Shown here: piece by piece, positions 8,816-17,166 of the stretch
How positions within the stretch are numbered: the first letter of the stretch is position 1
Layout: each line of letters opens with the position of its first letter
Notes under the pieces: generated by a model
The model's input: the letters and a program-made list of their open reading frames with translations, nothing else
Databases searched by the model: none
Told to the model about the DNA's origin: nothing
Assembly: GCF_001189915.1 (NCBI RefSeq)
Contig: NZ_LFLS01000030.1
Coordinates: 1 to 64,000, forward strand
Direction: 5' to 3'
Origin: Herbaspirillum autotrophicum
Lineage (GTDB): Bacteria; Pseudomonadota; Gammaproteobacteria; Burkholderiales; Burkholderiaceae_D
DNA length: 64,000 nucleotides
Program-made: the position numbers and the translations under genes

Positions 8816-10122
8816 GCGTCTTGCTCCTGCAAACGGCGATCCAGTTCCAGTACGGTCTGATACAACACGCGGGTGCCATCCAGCAATTGCGCCGGTTCTA
8901 TCCATTCTTCCGGGCAGTGGCTGCGGCCATTGAGGCAGGGGATGAAGATCATGCCGATGGGGCCGGTCGGCGCCATGTACACAGCATCGTGACCGGCGCC
9001 GCTCGGCATGCGCATGGTCTGGTACTGCAGCGCGCCGGCGGCCTGTTCGATGGTGCGCATCACCATTTCATCGCAATCGGTCGGCTTGGAGCGACTGACG
9101 GTCTGCATCTCGACCTTGACCCGCAATTGCGTCAGGCCATCGGCAACTTCTGCCATCAATTGCTCCGGGAAGCTTTCCAGTATGGCGCTGTTTTCACTGC
9201 GCACTTCCATCATCATCTCGACTTTACCGGGCACCGCATTCGATGCGTTCGGCGTGAGCGACAGGCGGCCAATGGTGGCCACCACATAATGCGGACGACC
9301 CGACAATGCAGTGGCCTTGCGGTTGGCGGCATCGATGATGCGGGCGGCGCCGGCCAGTGCATCGTGGCGGATGTCCATCGGCGTGGTGCCGGCATGATCC
9401 GGCTGCCCCAATACCGTAAACGACACGCGGCGGATACCGACGATATTGGTCACCACGCCAATCGGCAAGCCGCGTTTTTCGAGTACTGGTCCCTGTTCGA
9501 TATGCAATTCGACAAACGCAGCAGTGCTGTTGGCTGCATGCAGCGGCTGGCTCAACAGTTCGGGCTGACAAGCGATGCGGCGCATGCCCTCGGCCAGCGT
9601 TTCGCCGTCCGGATTGCGGGCCGCCAGCATGTCGGCGCCGAGCGCGCCGGAAAAGGCGCGGCTGCCGATGCAGGAAATGCCGTAGTCGCTCGGTTCTTCC
9701 GACAGGAAGTCGATCACTTCAAACGGATGGTCCAGTTCGATGCCGTTTTCATGCAGCGTATGCGCCACTTCGATGCCGGCCAGCACGCCGATGATGCCAT
9801 CGAAGCGACCGCCCATCATCACCGTGTCGCAATGGGAACCGGTGATGATGGGTTTGCGTTGATTGTCAGGGACATTGCCGGAGGCGTCGGTCCGCGCCGG
9901 CAAGCGGCCGACCAGATTGCCGCCGGCATCCTGATGCACTTGCATGCCGGCAGCGATGAATTGCTCGCGCAGCCACGCGCGTGCTTCGACAAACAATGGT
10001 GAAAAGGCGCGGCGTGTCCAGGGGACGTCCGGCAGCGTCATTGTCGACAGCGTTTCGACGCGTTGCCACAGGCGCTCGGCATTGAGCGGCGGCAGCGTCG
10101 GGAGAGGTTCTTGATGGGACAT
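8812..10122 (-). CDS. M20-family amidohydrolase (N-carbamoyl-L-amino acid hydrolase / allantoate amidohydrolase type)
   Basis: 436 aa from the ATG at 10122; the frame extends to 10305 but the extra 61 residues overlap the previous gene and look non-coding. Dinuclear metal ligands are visible: GSHCDTV (His97), GGRFDGIIG (Asp108), LSEEPSDYG (Glu142 or Glu143), ELHIEQGP (His207) and SHCPEEW near the C-terminus. This branch removes the carbamoyl group from N-carbamoyl or ureido acids, releasing ammonia and CO2. It follows the hydantoinase-like gene by 35 bases and overlaps ubiD, so ring opening and decarbamoylation are probably consecutive steps. Confidence 0.87.
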   Translation of the reverse strand: MSHQEPLPTLPPLNAERLWQRVETLSTMTLPDVPWTRRAFSPLFVEARAWLREQFIAAGMQVHQDAGGNLVGRLPARTDASGNVPDNQRKPIITGSHCDTVMMGGRFDGIIGVLAGIEVAHTLHENGIELDHPFEVIDFLSEEPSDYGISCIGSRAFSGALGADMLAARNPDGETLAEGMRRIACQPELLSQPLHAANSTAAFVELHIEQGPVLEKRGLPIGVVTNIVGIRRVSFTVLGQPDHAGTTPMDIRHDALAGAARIIDAANRKATALSGRPHYVVATIGRLSLTPNASNAVPGKVEMMMEVRSENSAILESFPEQLMAEVADGLTQLRVKVEMQTVSRSKPTDCDEMVMRTIEQAAGALQYQTMRMPSGAGHDAVYMAPTGPIGMIFIPCLNGRSHCPEEWIEPAQLLDGTRVLYQTVLELDRRLQEQDA

Positions 10123-10157
10123 GATGATGATTCCGAAGGAAAATGGATAAGCGTCGC

Positions 10158-11525
10158 TCAGGCCGTCAGGGGGCCGCGATGCGGACGCAGGAAGCGACCA
10201 TCGCCAGCCTGGTTGACGATGCCGTTGCCATCGAATACCAACTGGCCGCGGCAGTACGTGGCGGCGACCTTGACCGTGAACCGGCGGCCTTCGAATGAAC
10301 TCCATTGCACCGCCGACAAACTGCGGGATGGATCGAACAGATAGGTTTCCGGGCTCAGTACGATGATGTCGGCATCGGCGCCGACATCGAGCGAACCCTT
10401 GCGGTCATCCAGTAAGAAGTGGCGGGCCGGATTGCGGCTCAGCTGACGCACCACCATCGATGGTGAAATGCCGTGTTCTTCGCAACCGGTCCAGAACGCC
10501 GGCAACAAGGTTTCCAGTCCGGGACCGCCGGACGAGTTCTTGAAGATATTGGGATTGCCCTTGCGTTCCAGACCCCAGCTGACGTGATCCGACGACACGA
10601 ACGTGCAGGCGTCATTGGCGATGTGGGTCCACAGCAGATCGACTTCGGCTTGCGGCCGGATCGGCGGGTAATGCTTGGTCTTGGCGCCGAACTTCTTGCT
10701 GTGTTCTTCGTGATTCAGCATCAGATATTGGATGCAGGTTTCAATCGTGCTGTGATGGCCGGCCTGGCGATACATGTTGCACAGTTCGAAACCACGCGAG
10801 GTCGACACATGCACCGCATGTGCGCGGGCACCGGTTTCGGCGCCGATTTCATAAATCAGTGCGGTCGCCAGATTTTCGATCAGCGGCGTATGGGCGCGCA
10901 TGAACGCATCCCAGCCGGTATCGCCGGCGTCGATCAGGCGCTTGATATTCTTGCGCGTCAATTCCTGCATCTGGTTATGCACGCCGCATACCAGACCGGA
11001 CGGCGCGATGAGGCGGAACGCTTCATACAGATCATCTTCGTCGACGCGCGGGAAACGTCCCGGCGTTGCTTCAAAGGTAGAAAACTTGAAGGCGCACACG
11101 CCGCCTTCGATCAGACCCGCGGCGGCTTGCATGCCATGCTTGTCGTTGAGGGTACCGAACAACGCCACATCGACGTGGCAATCGCGTTCCACTTCGGCGA
11201 TCTTGGCATCGAGTTGCGGCCGTGACGCCACCGGCTCGGGATCGTCATACGGCATATCCACCATCACGGTGACGCCGCCGGCGGCCGCCGCACGCGAGGC
11301 CCAGCCCAATCCTTCCTGACCGGCCTGACTGCCGGAATGCACCTGACCGTCCACCACGCCCGGCATGATCCAGCGGCCGCCGGCATCCAGCGTTTCCTTC
11401 GCTGCCGGCGGTTTGCCCTGGCCGCGCGCCGCCACCTTGCCGTCGCGCACGCCGATCCAACCGTTCTCCACTATGCCTTCGGCCTCGACAATATTGCCGT
11501 GCGCCACCAGATCGAAATCGCTCAT
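10158..11525 (-). CDS. Amidohydrolase of the dihydroorotase/hydantoinase/allantoinase group
   Basis: 455 aa, one beta/alpha-barrel amidohydrolase with its small beta-sandwich at both ends. Visible ligands are the carbamylated-Lys position AFKFSTFE (Lys147), VHNQMQ (His183), HAVHVS (His239) and SSDHVSW (Asp313). The first metal motif reads DGQVHSG (residues 59-65): Gln61 stands where nearly all relatives have the first His of HxH. These enzymes open cyclic amide rings such as hydantoin, allantoin, dihydropyrimidines or dihydroorotate. It is the first gene of the minus-strand operon with the M20, UbiD and UbiX genes. The ring substrate is not identifiable from sequence. Confidence 0.83.
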   Translation of the reverse strand: MSDFDLVAHGNIVEAEGIVENGWIGVRDGKVAARGQGKPPAAKETLDAGGRWIMPGVVDGQVHSGSQAGQEGLGWASRAAAAGGVTVMVDMPYDDPEPVASRPQLDAKIAEVERDCHVDVALFGTLNDKHGMQAAAGLIEGGVCAFKFSTFEATPGRFPRVDEDDLYEAFRLIAPSGLVCGVHNQMQELTRKNIKRLIDAGDTGWDAFMRAHTPLIENLATALIYEIGAETGARAHAVHVSTSRGFELCNMYRQAGHHSTIETCIQYLMLNHEEHSKKFGAKTKHYPPIRPQAEVDLLWTHIANDACTFVSSDHVSWGLERKGNPNIFKNSSGGPGLETLLPAFWTGCEEHGISPSMVVRQLSRNPARHFLLDDRKGSLDVGADADIIVLSPETYLFDPSRSLSAVQWSSFEGRRFTVKVAATYCRGQLVFDGNGIVNQAGDGRFLRPHRGPLTA

Positions 11526-11635
11526 TATTTACTCCGCATGGGTTGTATTACCTTCTCATGCGAAAGTGTAGGGTGGCGCAAGCCAAAATGCCTTATGCTT
11601 ATATATGCGATCCAATTAACATCAGGTTAAGGCTT
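11526..11635. promoter_or_regulatory. Divergent promoter region of the hydantoinase operon and its LysR regulator
   Basis: A 110-base AT-richer gap between divergent genes. It contains CGCATG and CATGCG as inverted half-sites 16 bases apart (about 11536-11563) and, closer to the LysR gene, an AT-rich TTATGC/TATATATGCGA stretch. This would be the natural binding site of the LysR protein. Individual hexamers are too weak to assign. Confidence 0.4.
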
Positions 11636-12520
11636 ATGAAGTTGAACTTGCGTCAGATTGAAGTGTTCCGGGCCATCATGCTCAGCGGCTCCATCAGCGG
11701 TGCCTCGAAATTGTTGTATGTTTCGCAACCCGCTGTCAGCCGCCTGATTTCCTATACCGAGCAACGGCTGGGCCTGATGCTGTTCCAGCGCATCAAGGGC
11801 CGTCTGTATCCGACGCCGGAAGCGCGCCGTCTGTTTGAAGAAGTCAGCGCCGTCTATCAAAGCGTGCAGCGGGTCAATGAGGTCGCCGAAAATCTGGCGG
11901 AAAACCGCATCGGCCAGTTGCGCATCGCCAGCAGTCCCAACATCGGACAGTCCCTGATGCCGCGCGCGGTGGCGATTTTTTGCGAGCGCTATCCGGAAGT
12001 GCGGATCGTATTGCATACCCTGATTCCGAGTGCCATGCTGCAAGGCCTGCTGACCCAGCAGGTGGAACTGGGCGTGACTTACATGCCGGTGGCGCATCCC
12101 AGTCTCGACATCCGTCCGCTGTACAAAAATCCCATCGTCGCCGTGTTGCCGCTCAATCACCGCCTGGCCGGACGCAAGGAAGTCAAGGTCCACGACCTGA
12201 TCGACGAACCGTTCGTCGGCTACAGCAGCGACATTCCGTTCGGTCAGCTGGTACAGCAAATCTTCGGTGCGGAAGAACATCAGCCGGTACCCAGAGTCGA
12301 GGTGCAGCAAGCCCACGTCGCCTGCGCCATGGTGCAAGCCGGCGTCGGCGTGGCGCTGGTCGATGAAGTCACGATCAAAGGCCCGATCTGGTCCAAGGTG
12401 GTTGCGATCCCGGTCGCACCCGCCGTCAACGCCCCGATCAATGTCTTCAACCTGCAACTGGAACCGCTGTCGCGGCTGGCGCAGGAGTTTGTGACGGTGC
12501 TGGAGTCGTTGGGGACGTAG
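11636..12520 (+). CDS. LysR-family transcriptional regulator of the hydantoinase/UbiD operon
   Basis: 294 aa from the ATG at 11636; the upstream in-frame extension to 11543 runs into the promoter region. It has the LysR helix-turn-helix (LRQIEVFRAIMLSGSISGAS, then QPAVSRLISYTEQRLG) and an effector domain from about residue 90. The sequence resembles the GcvA/CysB-like or NocR-type branch. It is divergent from the four-gene hydantoinase, M20, UbiD and UbiX operon and is very probably its regulator. Confidence 0.9.
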   Translation: MKLNLRQIEVFRAIMLSGSISGASKLLYVSQPAVSRLISYTEQRLGLMLFQRIKGRLYPTPEARRLFEEVSAVYQSVQRVNEVAENLAENRIGQLRIASSPNIGQSLMPRAVAIFCERYPEVRIVLHTLIPSAMLQGLLTQQVELGVTYMPVAHPSLDIRPLYKNPIVAVLPLNHRLAGRKEVKVHDLIDEPFVGYSSDIPFGQLVQQIFGAEEHQPVPRVEVQQAHVACAMVQAGVGVALVDEVTIKGPIWSKVVAIPVAPAVNAPINVFNLQLEPLSRLAQEFVTVLESLGT

Positions 12521-12872
12521 GTGACCAACGCTGGTGTCCGTGACCGGTGCTGCGATCACACGATGCGCCGCAGATAAATCCGGCGTTCTGAAAAAGTCAC
12601 TCCGTCCGGCAGCATCAACGACCACGGCACCATGTGGTCGTCATCATTTTTCTGCTCCGGATGACTCCTTGTCCACAGCGCAGTCGCCGCCGGTTGCACC
12701 CGTCGTCGCAAAGAAATCGCACGTCATCCTTTCGCCTTTCGGCAATTCCCTTCGCTTTTTAAAAGTTGCAATTTGGAAATAATGTGGATAGAGTCACCAT
12801 TTCATGATTGTCATTTTGTTAATCCAGTGCGGCACGTACGCAGCACGTACCGATTACTTTCGGAGGTGAAAA
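12521..12872. other. Intergenic region before the RTX gene
   Basis: About 350 bases with no gene that I can support. It holds a terminator-like hairpin at 12618-12651, then an AT-rich stretch from about 12750 (TTTTTAAAAGTTGCAATTTGGAAATAATG) that probably contains the RTX gene promoter, and a GGAGGTG ribosome site just before 12873. A short reading frame at 12534-12782 has no ribosome site and low-complexity content. Confidence 0.5.
12618..12651 (+). terminator. Terminator-like hairpin downstream of lysR
   Basis: A perfect 8-bp stem (ACGACCAC / GTGGTCGT) with an 8-base loop, followed after four bases by a run of five T. It lies about 100 bases after the LysR stop codon and would separate it from the RTX transcript. 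Confidence 0.5.
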
Positions 12873-15074
12873 ATGAGCAAGACGATCAAGGTAATTGTTA
12901 TCGACGGGGCGGAAGAGGCCCGGGAAATCATCACGCCGCAATCCGGCGGCAATCAGTACGACGGCACTGCGGCGGATGAAATGGTGGTGGCTGGCGATGC
13001 GGATGACCGGATTCACGGCGGCGGCGGTGACGACATCATCTTTGGCGGCGCCGGCAACGATGTATTGCATGGCGATGCCGGCGATGACATCGTGTCCGGC
13101 GGCAGCGGAAATGACGCATTGCGCGGCGGTGATGGCGCAGACTGGTTGCGCGGTCAGGATGGCAACGACCATCTGTATGGCGATGCCGGCGACGATACGC
13201 TCGATGGTGGTGCCGGCAATGACATGCTCGATGGCGGCAGCGGCAACGATACCTACCTGTTTGGCATCGGCTCCGGGCAGGACATCATTTCAGCATTTGA
13301 AGACCGGGCCGGCAAGCGCGATGTAATTCAGCTCGGTGCCGGTATTACGGTCGCCGATATTGTGTTGAGCCGGGAGTGGCAATCATTGCAGTTATCGATC
13401 AAGGGCAGCACCGACAGTTTGCGTGTGAACGATTACTTCTACGGCGACGCCAGCCATGGCTGTCAGGCTGAACAAATCCGCTTTGCCGACGGCACCATAT
13501 GGGATGTGGAGATGGTCAGGCAAATGGTAACGACCGGTACTGCAGGCGACGATGTCCTGTATGGATACGCCGGCGCGGATACGCTGGCCGGTCTGGCGGG
13601 TAACGATATGCTGGACGGCAAGGGCGGCAATGACGTGCTCGATGGCGGCGCCGGCGCCGATCGTCTGCATGGCGACAGCGGCGATGACCGCCTGGCAGGC
13701 GGCAGCGGCAATGATGCGTTGTACGGCGGCGATGGTGCGGATGTGTTGCGGGGGCAGGACGGCAATGACCGTTTGTATGGCAACGCCGGCGACGATACGC
13801 TGGACGGTGGCAGCGGCAATGACCGGCTCGATGGCGGCAGCGGCGATGACACCTATCTGTTTGGCATCGGTTCCGGACACGACACCATTTCCTCGTATGA
13901 AGCCCGGACTGGCAAGCGCGATGTGGTACAGCTTGGCACCGGCATTGCGGTCGCCGATGTGGTGTTGAGCCGGGACCGGCAATCGCTGTTGTTGTCGGTC
14001 AAAGAGGGCAGCGACAGCTTGCGTATCGAAGGCTACTTTTATGGCGATGCCAGCCATGGTTGTCAGGTGGAGCAAATCAGATTTGCCGACGGCAGCATGT
14101 GGGACGTCGGGGCGGTCAGGCAAATGGTGACCACCGGTACCGCAGGTGATGATGTGCTGTATGGTTACGCGGATGCAGAAACGCTGATCGGTCTGGGCGG
14201 CAACGATATGCTGAACGGCAAAGACGGTGATGACATACTCGACGGCGGCACCGGTGCGGATCGCCTGTATGGCGGCGCCGGCGATGATGCGTTGTTCGGC
14301 GGCAGCGGGAATGATGAACTGCACGGCGGCGAAGGCGCGGACCTATTGCAGGGGCAGGATGGCAATGACCGCTTGCATGGCGGCAGCGGCCACAACCTGC
14401 TCGACGGCGGTGCCGGCAACGATGTGCTGCAGGGTGGTGCCGGTAACGAACTGTTCATCGGCGGCACCGGCAACGACAGCGTGACGACCGGCAGCGGCTG
14501 CGACATTATTGCATTCAATCGCGGTGACGGGCAGGACCAGGTCTTCGCCAGCAATGGCAAGGATAATGTGCTGTCACTCGGTAACGGTATCGCTTATGCC
14601 GACCTGTTGTTCAGCAAGCATGCCAACGATCTGACGCTGCTCACCGGCACCGACGAACACCTCACGTTCAAAGACTGGTATCGCCACGACAATCTGCGCA
14701 GCATTGCAACACTGCAAATGGTGATTGAAGACAGCGCCGACTATGACGCCGCATCGGCCGGCGTCATCAACAACAAGAAAATCACGCAATTCAACTTTGC
14801 AGGTCTGGTTTCGGCATTTGATCAGGCGCGCGCCGACAGCGCGACGCTGACCGGCTGGGCCTTGTCTTCCTCCATGGCGGATTGCTACCTCAGCGGCAGT
14901 GATGATGCGGCAATCGGCGGCGACTTCGCGTACCAATATGCGAGAAAAGGCAATCTGTCATCGATGTCCCTGACGCCGGCACGTGCGCTGTTGACGGATA
15001 CCCCATTTGGACGGGCCAATCAGAGTTTGCTGTCGGCAAACGCAATGCAAGACGGATCGCCGAAGCTCACCTAA
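12873..15074 (+). CDS. RTX calcium-binding repeat protein, probable type I secretion substrate
   Basis: 733 aa with many GGxGxDxLxGG nonapeptide repeats that bind calcium in a beta-roll. There is no N-terminal signal peptide, as expected for type I secretion. The protein is built of modules: an RTX block, then a linker beginning TYLFGIGSG and ending with an SLRVNDYFYGDASHG-type segment (haemolysin-type calcium-binding related domain), repeated at an exact 600-bp (200-residue) spacing around 13260 and 13860. A third, shorter block follows. The C-terminal region (GGDFAYQYARKGNLSSMSL) resembles the end of many Burkholderiales RTX proteins. No catalytic domain is visible, so it may be structural or an adhesin. 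No T1SS genes are next to it. Confidence 0.9.
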   Translation: MSKTIKVIVIDGAEEAREIITPQSGGNQYDGTAADEMVVAGDADDRIHGGGGDDIIFGGAGNDVLHGDAGDDIVSGGSGNDALRGGDGADWLRGQDGNDHLYGDAGDDTLDGGAGNDMLDGGSGNDTYLFGIGSGQDIISAFEDRAGKRDVIQLGAGITVADIVLSREWQSLQLSIKGSTDSLRVNDYFYGDASHGCQAEQIRFADGTIWDVEMVRQMVTTGTAGDDVLYGYAGADTLAGLAGNDMLDGKGGNDVLDGGAGADRLHGDSGDDRLAGGSGNDALYGGDGADVLRGQDGNDRLYGNAGDDTLDGGSGNDRLDGGSGDDTYLFGIGSGHDTISSYEARTGKRDVVQLGTGIAVADVVLSRDRQSLLLSVKEGSDSLRIEGYFYGDASHGCQVEQIRFADGSMWDVGAVRQMVTTGTAGDDVLYGYADAETLIGLGGNDMLNGKDGDDILDGGTGADRLYGGAGDDALFGGSGNDELHGGEGADLLQGQDGNDRLHGGSGHNLLDGGAGNDVLQGGAGNELFIGGTGNDSVTTGSGCDIIAFNRGDGQDQVFASNGKDNVLSLGNGIAYADLLFSKHANDLTLLTGTDEHLTFKDWYRHDNLRSIATLQMVIEDSADYDAASAGVINNKKITQFNFAGLVSAFDQARADSATLTGWALSSSMADCYLSGSDDAAIGGDFAYQYARKGNLSSMSLTPARALLTDTPFGRANQSLLSANAMQDGSPKLT

Positions 15075-15107
15075 CCGGCGCGTCCAGGCCCTTCTGGATT
15101 GCAGCCC

Positions 15108-15133
15108 GGGCATCGATGCCGGCGTCGATGCCC
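15108..15133. repeat. 26-bp near-perfect palindrome downstream of the RTX gene
   Basis: GGGCATCGATGCC is followed directly by GGCGTCGATGCCC, so the two halves are inverted copies with one mismatched pair. There is no T run after it, so it is not a standard terminator. It could end or stabilise the RTX transcript. Confidence 0.5.
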
Positions 15134-15277
15134 GTTGGATTTTCCCATTCATTGGCGGCTGCGAGCGACAATCTGGCGCTGATGCAAGCGCCGCAAATGC
15201 AAATCAGTGACATGCTGGCAGAGCGGTGGGCGACGGGAAAAGAGTCGTTCACAACGCCCCTGTTATCGTTTTCTTGA
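15116..15277 (+). CDS. Small hypothetical ORF (53 aa), uncertain
   Basis: A 53-residue frame that starts inside the palindrome after the RTX gene and ends 14 bases before the next start codon. Its latter half (DNLALMQAPQMQISDMLAER) looks protein-like and helical, and the stop is followed by the ribosome site of the next gene, which suggests coupling. No good ribosome site precedes its own ATG. It may be the remnant of a longer gene. No family recognised. Confidence 0.3.
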   Translation: MPASMPVGFSHSLAAASDNLALMQAPQMQISDMLAERWATGKESFTTPLLSFS

Positions 15278-15291
15278 AGAGGAAGTCAGCC

Positions 15292-15634
15292 ATGTTGATT
15301 GATGATTCACGTTCCCCCCCTTGTGTTCCTGCGCTCGCATGGGGAATCTCCTTTATCGGTCGAAGAACAGTTTCAGCAACTGCTCGGTAAAGGCCAGCAG
15401 TTCGTACTGGTCGCCGATCATGCACAGAACGATCACCCCGGCGAGACACAGGAAGAAAGAAAGGAAAAGGCGCTGTTCTTCAAGCGCATCAAGGATCGCA
15501 TGCGGGTCTTGTGTCGCGGCATGATCGTGATCGAAGGCGACAAGCCGACTGCTGCGCCGCTGCGTATGGCGGCCTCGGCGACAAGCAAGGCGTTCGGGTT
15601 TACGGTGGCGTCTATGGCAGCGATACCACGCTGA
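15292..15634 (+). pseudogene. Small hypothetical gene with a probable frameshift in a C7 tract
   Basis: An ATG at 15292 has a good AGAGGAAG ribosome site, but its frame ends after 32 codons. If the run of seven C at 15314-15320 were six, the frame would join the long protein-like frame that runs to 15634 (FVLVADHAQNDHPGETQEER, then KEKALFFKRIKDRMRVLCRG). The joined protein would be about 113 aa and soluble. The 3' end may also be disturbed, because a neighbouring frame continues with GVYGSDTTLRQ. This could be a pseudogene, a phase-variable gene or a sequencing error. No function assigned. Confidence 0.5.
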
Positions 15635-16059
15635 GGCAATCTGTACCGGAATCTGCCTGCGCATTGCCTGTACTACGTCGCTATAACCTGACTACTGCTT
15701 TTCAGACAGACAACACTTCCCGCCGTTTTTTGATCCCGATCAAATTATTTGCACCGCGCCGCTATCGCCGTCGTGGTGCGGCTGTGCCCTGTTTTTATGC
15801 GCACACATGCTGGTCGGAGCGCGCTATCCCTCGTGATTGCGGGGCAAGCGTGAAACTACTGCATTGCACCAATAAATCGCATTAACGTCTTGTTATACAT
15901 TCCTCACAAAAAGTAATGCGACATTATTAAAAATCCTACCTAATATCCGGCCATCGATAACGCTCAGCGAAGTCAGGCAGTGATGTGACGCTGCATTGAT
16001 CAGCGCGGATCGGTGCATGAATGGACGCATAAGCGGATAGCCAGAAAAAGGAAGAGGCA
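15635..16059. other. Intergenic region upstream of the DUF917 gene
   Basis: About 425 bases with no supported gene. The first part may contain the decayed 3' end of the preceding small gene. From 15860 it becomes AT-rich and holds an inverted repeat CGCATTA (15878-15884) / TAATGCG (15914-15920) separated by 29 bases, near a possible promoter. A GGAAGAGG ribosome site precedes 16060. Confidence 0.45.
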
Positions 16060-17166
16060 ATGGGACGTATTTTGACAATCAAGGATGTCGAGGCTGCCGT
16101 CAGGGGCGGTTCGGTATTCGCTTGCGGCGGTGGCGGCTGGGCTGCGCACGGCCGGGAACTGGGTTCGATGGCAGTGACCATCGGCCGGCCGGAACTGGTC
16201 AGCATGGATGAAGTGCCGGACGATGCCTGGATCGCTACGGCGGCGGCCATCGGCGCTCCCGGTGGTCTGACGGACTGGGAAATGCTGGGCATGGATTACG
16301 TCAAGGCGGTGCAACTGGTGCAGGATGCGCTGGGACAGCCGATTCACGGTTTGATCATCGGGCAGAACGGCATGTCGAGCACGCTCAACGGCTGGTTGCC
16401 ATCGGCAGTATTGGGTACCAAGGTGATCGATGCGGTCGGCGATTTGCGCGCGCATCCAACCGGCGACATGGGCTCGCTCGGCCTCGCCAACAGCCCGCAA
16501 CAAATGATTCAAAGCGCCGTCGGCGGCAAGCGCGCCAGCAACTCGTATATTGAATTGCTGGTACGCGGCGCGACCGCCAAGGTGTCGCCGATTCTGCGCA
16601 AGGCTTCCGATATGTCGGGCGGCTTCATCGCCAGTTGCCGCAACCCGGTTCCGGCCTCGTATGTACGCAGCCATGCAGCGTTGGGCGGCATCAGCATGGC
16701 GCTCGCGCTCGGTGAAGCGATCATCGCCGCGCAAGGCGCCGGTGGCAGCGCCGTGGTCGACGCCATCTGCAAGCAAACCGGCGGCAGCATCATCGGCAGC
16801 GGCAAGGTGGTGCGCAATACGCTCAAATATACCAACGAAGCTTTCGACATCGGCGTGATCGAAGTCGGCGCAGGCACCGGCAAGTGCGTGATCCACGTCA
16901 TGAATGAACACATGGCCGTCGAAGACGCGCACGGCAAACGCATTGCCAGTTATCCCGACGTCATCACCACGCTCGATACCGATGGCAATCCGGTCAGCGC
17001 CGGCAATGTGCGCGAAGGCATGGAAATCCTGATTTTCCATGTGCACAAAAATCTGATTCCGCTGTCCTCCAGCGTTACCGACCCCTCCGTTTATCCGCAA
17101 GTGGAACAGGCGCTGGGCATCAATCTGAGCCACTACGCGTTGGCCGCCACTACCGCAGCAGCATGA
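16060..17166 (+). CDS. DUF917 family protein, S-methyl-thiohydantoin desulfurase type
   Basis: 368 aa. The N-terminal glycine-rich VFACGGGGWAAHGRELGSMA (about residues 20-39), the VSMDEVPDDAWIATAAAIGAPGG region and the long middle domain match DUF917 (PF06032), named S-Me-THD after S-methyl-thiohydantoin desulfurase. That enzyme removes the sulfur substituent from a thiohydantoin formed in breakdown of ergothioneine-type compounds; this is knowledge of the family, not shown here. The stop overlaps the start of the urocanase paralogue by four bases, so the two are coupled. Ribosome site GGAAGAGG, first gene of an operon with a symporter and a porin. Confidence 0.82.
   Translation: MGRILTIKDVEAAVRGGSVFACGGGGWAAHGRELGSMAVTIGRPELVSMDEVPDDAWIATAAAIGAPGGLTDWEMLGMDYVKAVQLVQDALGQPIHGLIIGQNGMSSTLNGWLPSAVLGTKVIDAVGDLRAHPTGDMGSLGLANSPQQMIQSAVGGKRASNSYIELLVRGATAKVSPILRKASDMSGGFIASCRNPVPASYVRSHAALGGISMALALGEAIIAAQGAGGSAVVDAICKQTGGSIIGSGKVVRNTLKYTNEAFDIGVIEVGAGTGKCVIHVMNEHMAVEDAHGKRIASYPDVITTLDTDGNPVSAGNVREGMEILIFHVHKNLIPLSSSVTDPSVYPQVEQALGINLSHYALAATTAAA

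Noticed and set aside
12534-12782. 82-aa ORF between lysR and the RTX gene
   Set aside because: No ribosome site, contains the terminator hairpin, and no protein-like pattern.
12980-14490. Repeated DNA that could be taken for a CRISPR or satellite array
   Set aside because: The repeats are codons of RTX nonapeptides, in frame within one gene and not separated by unique spacers.
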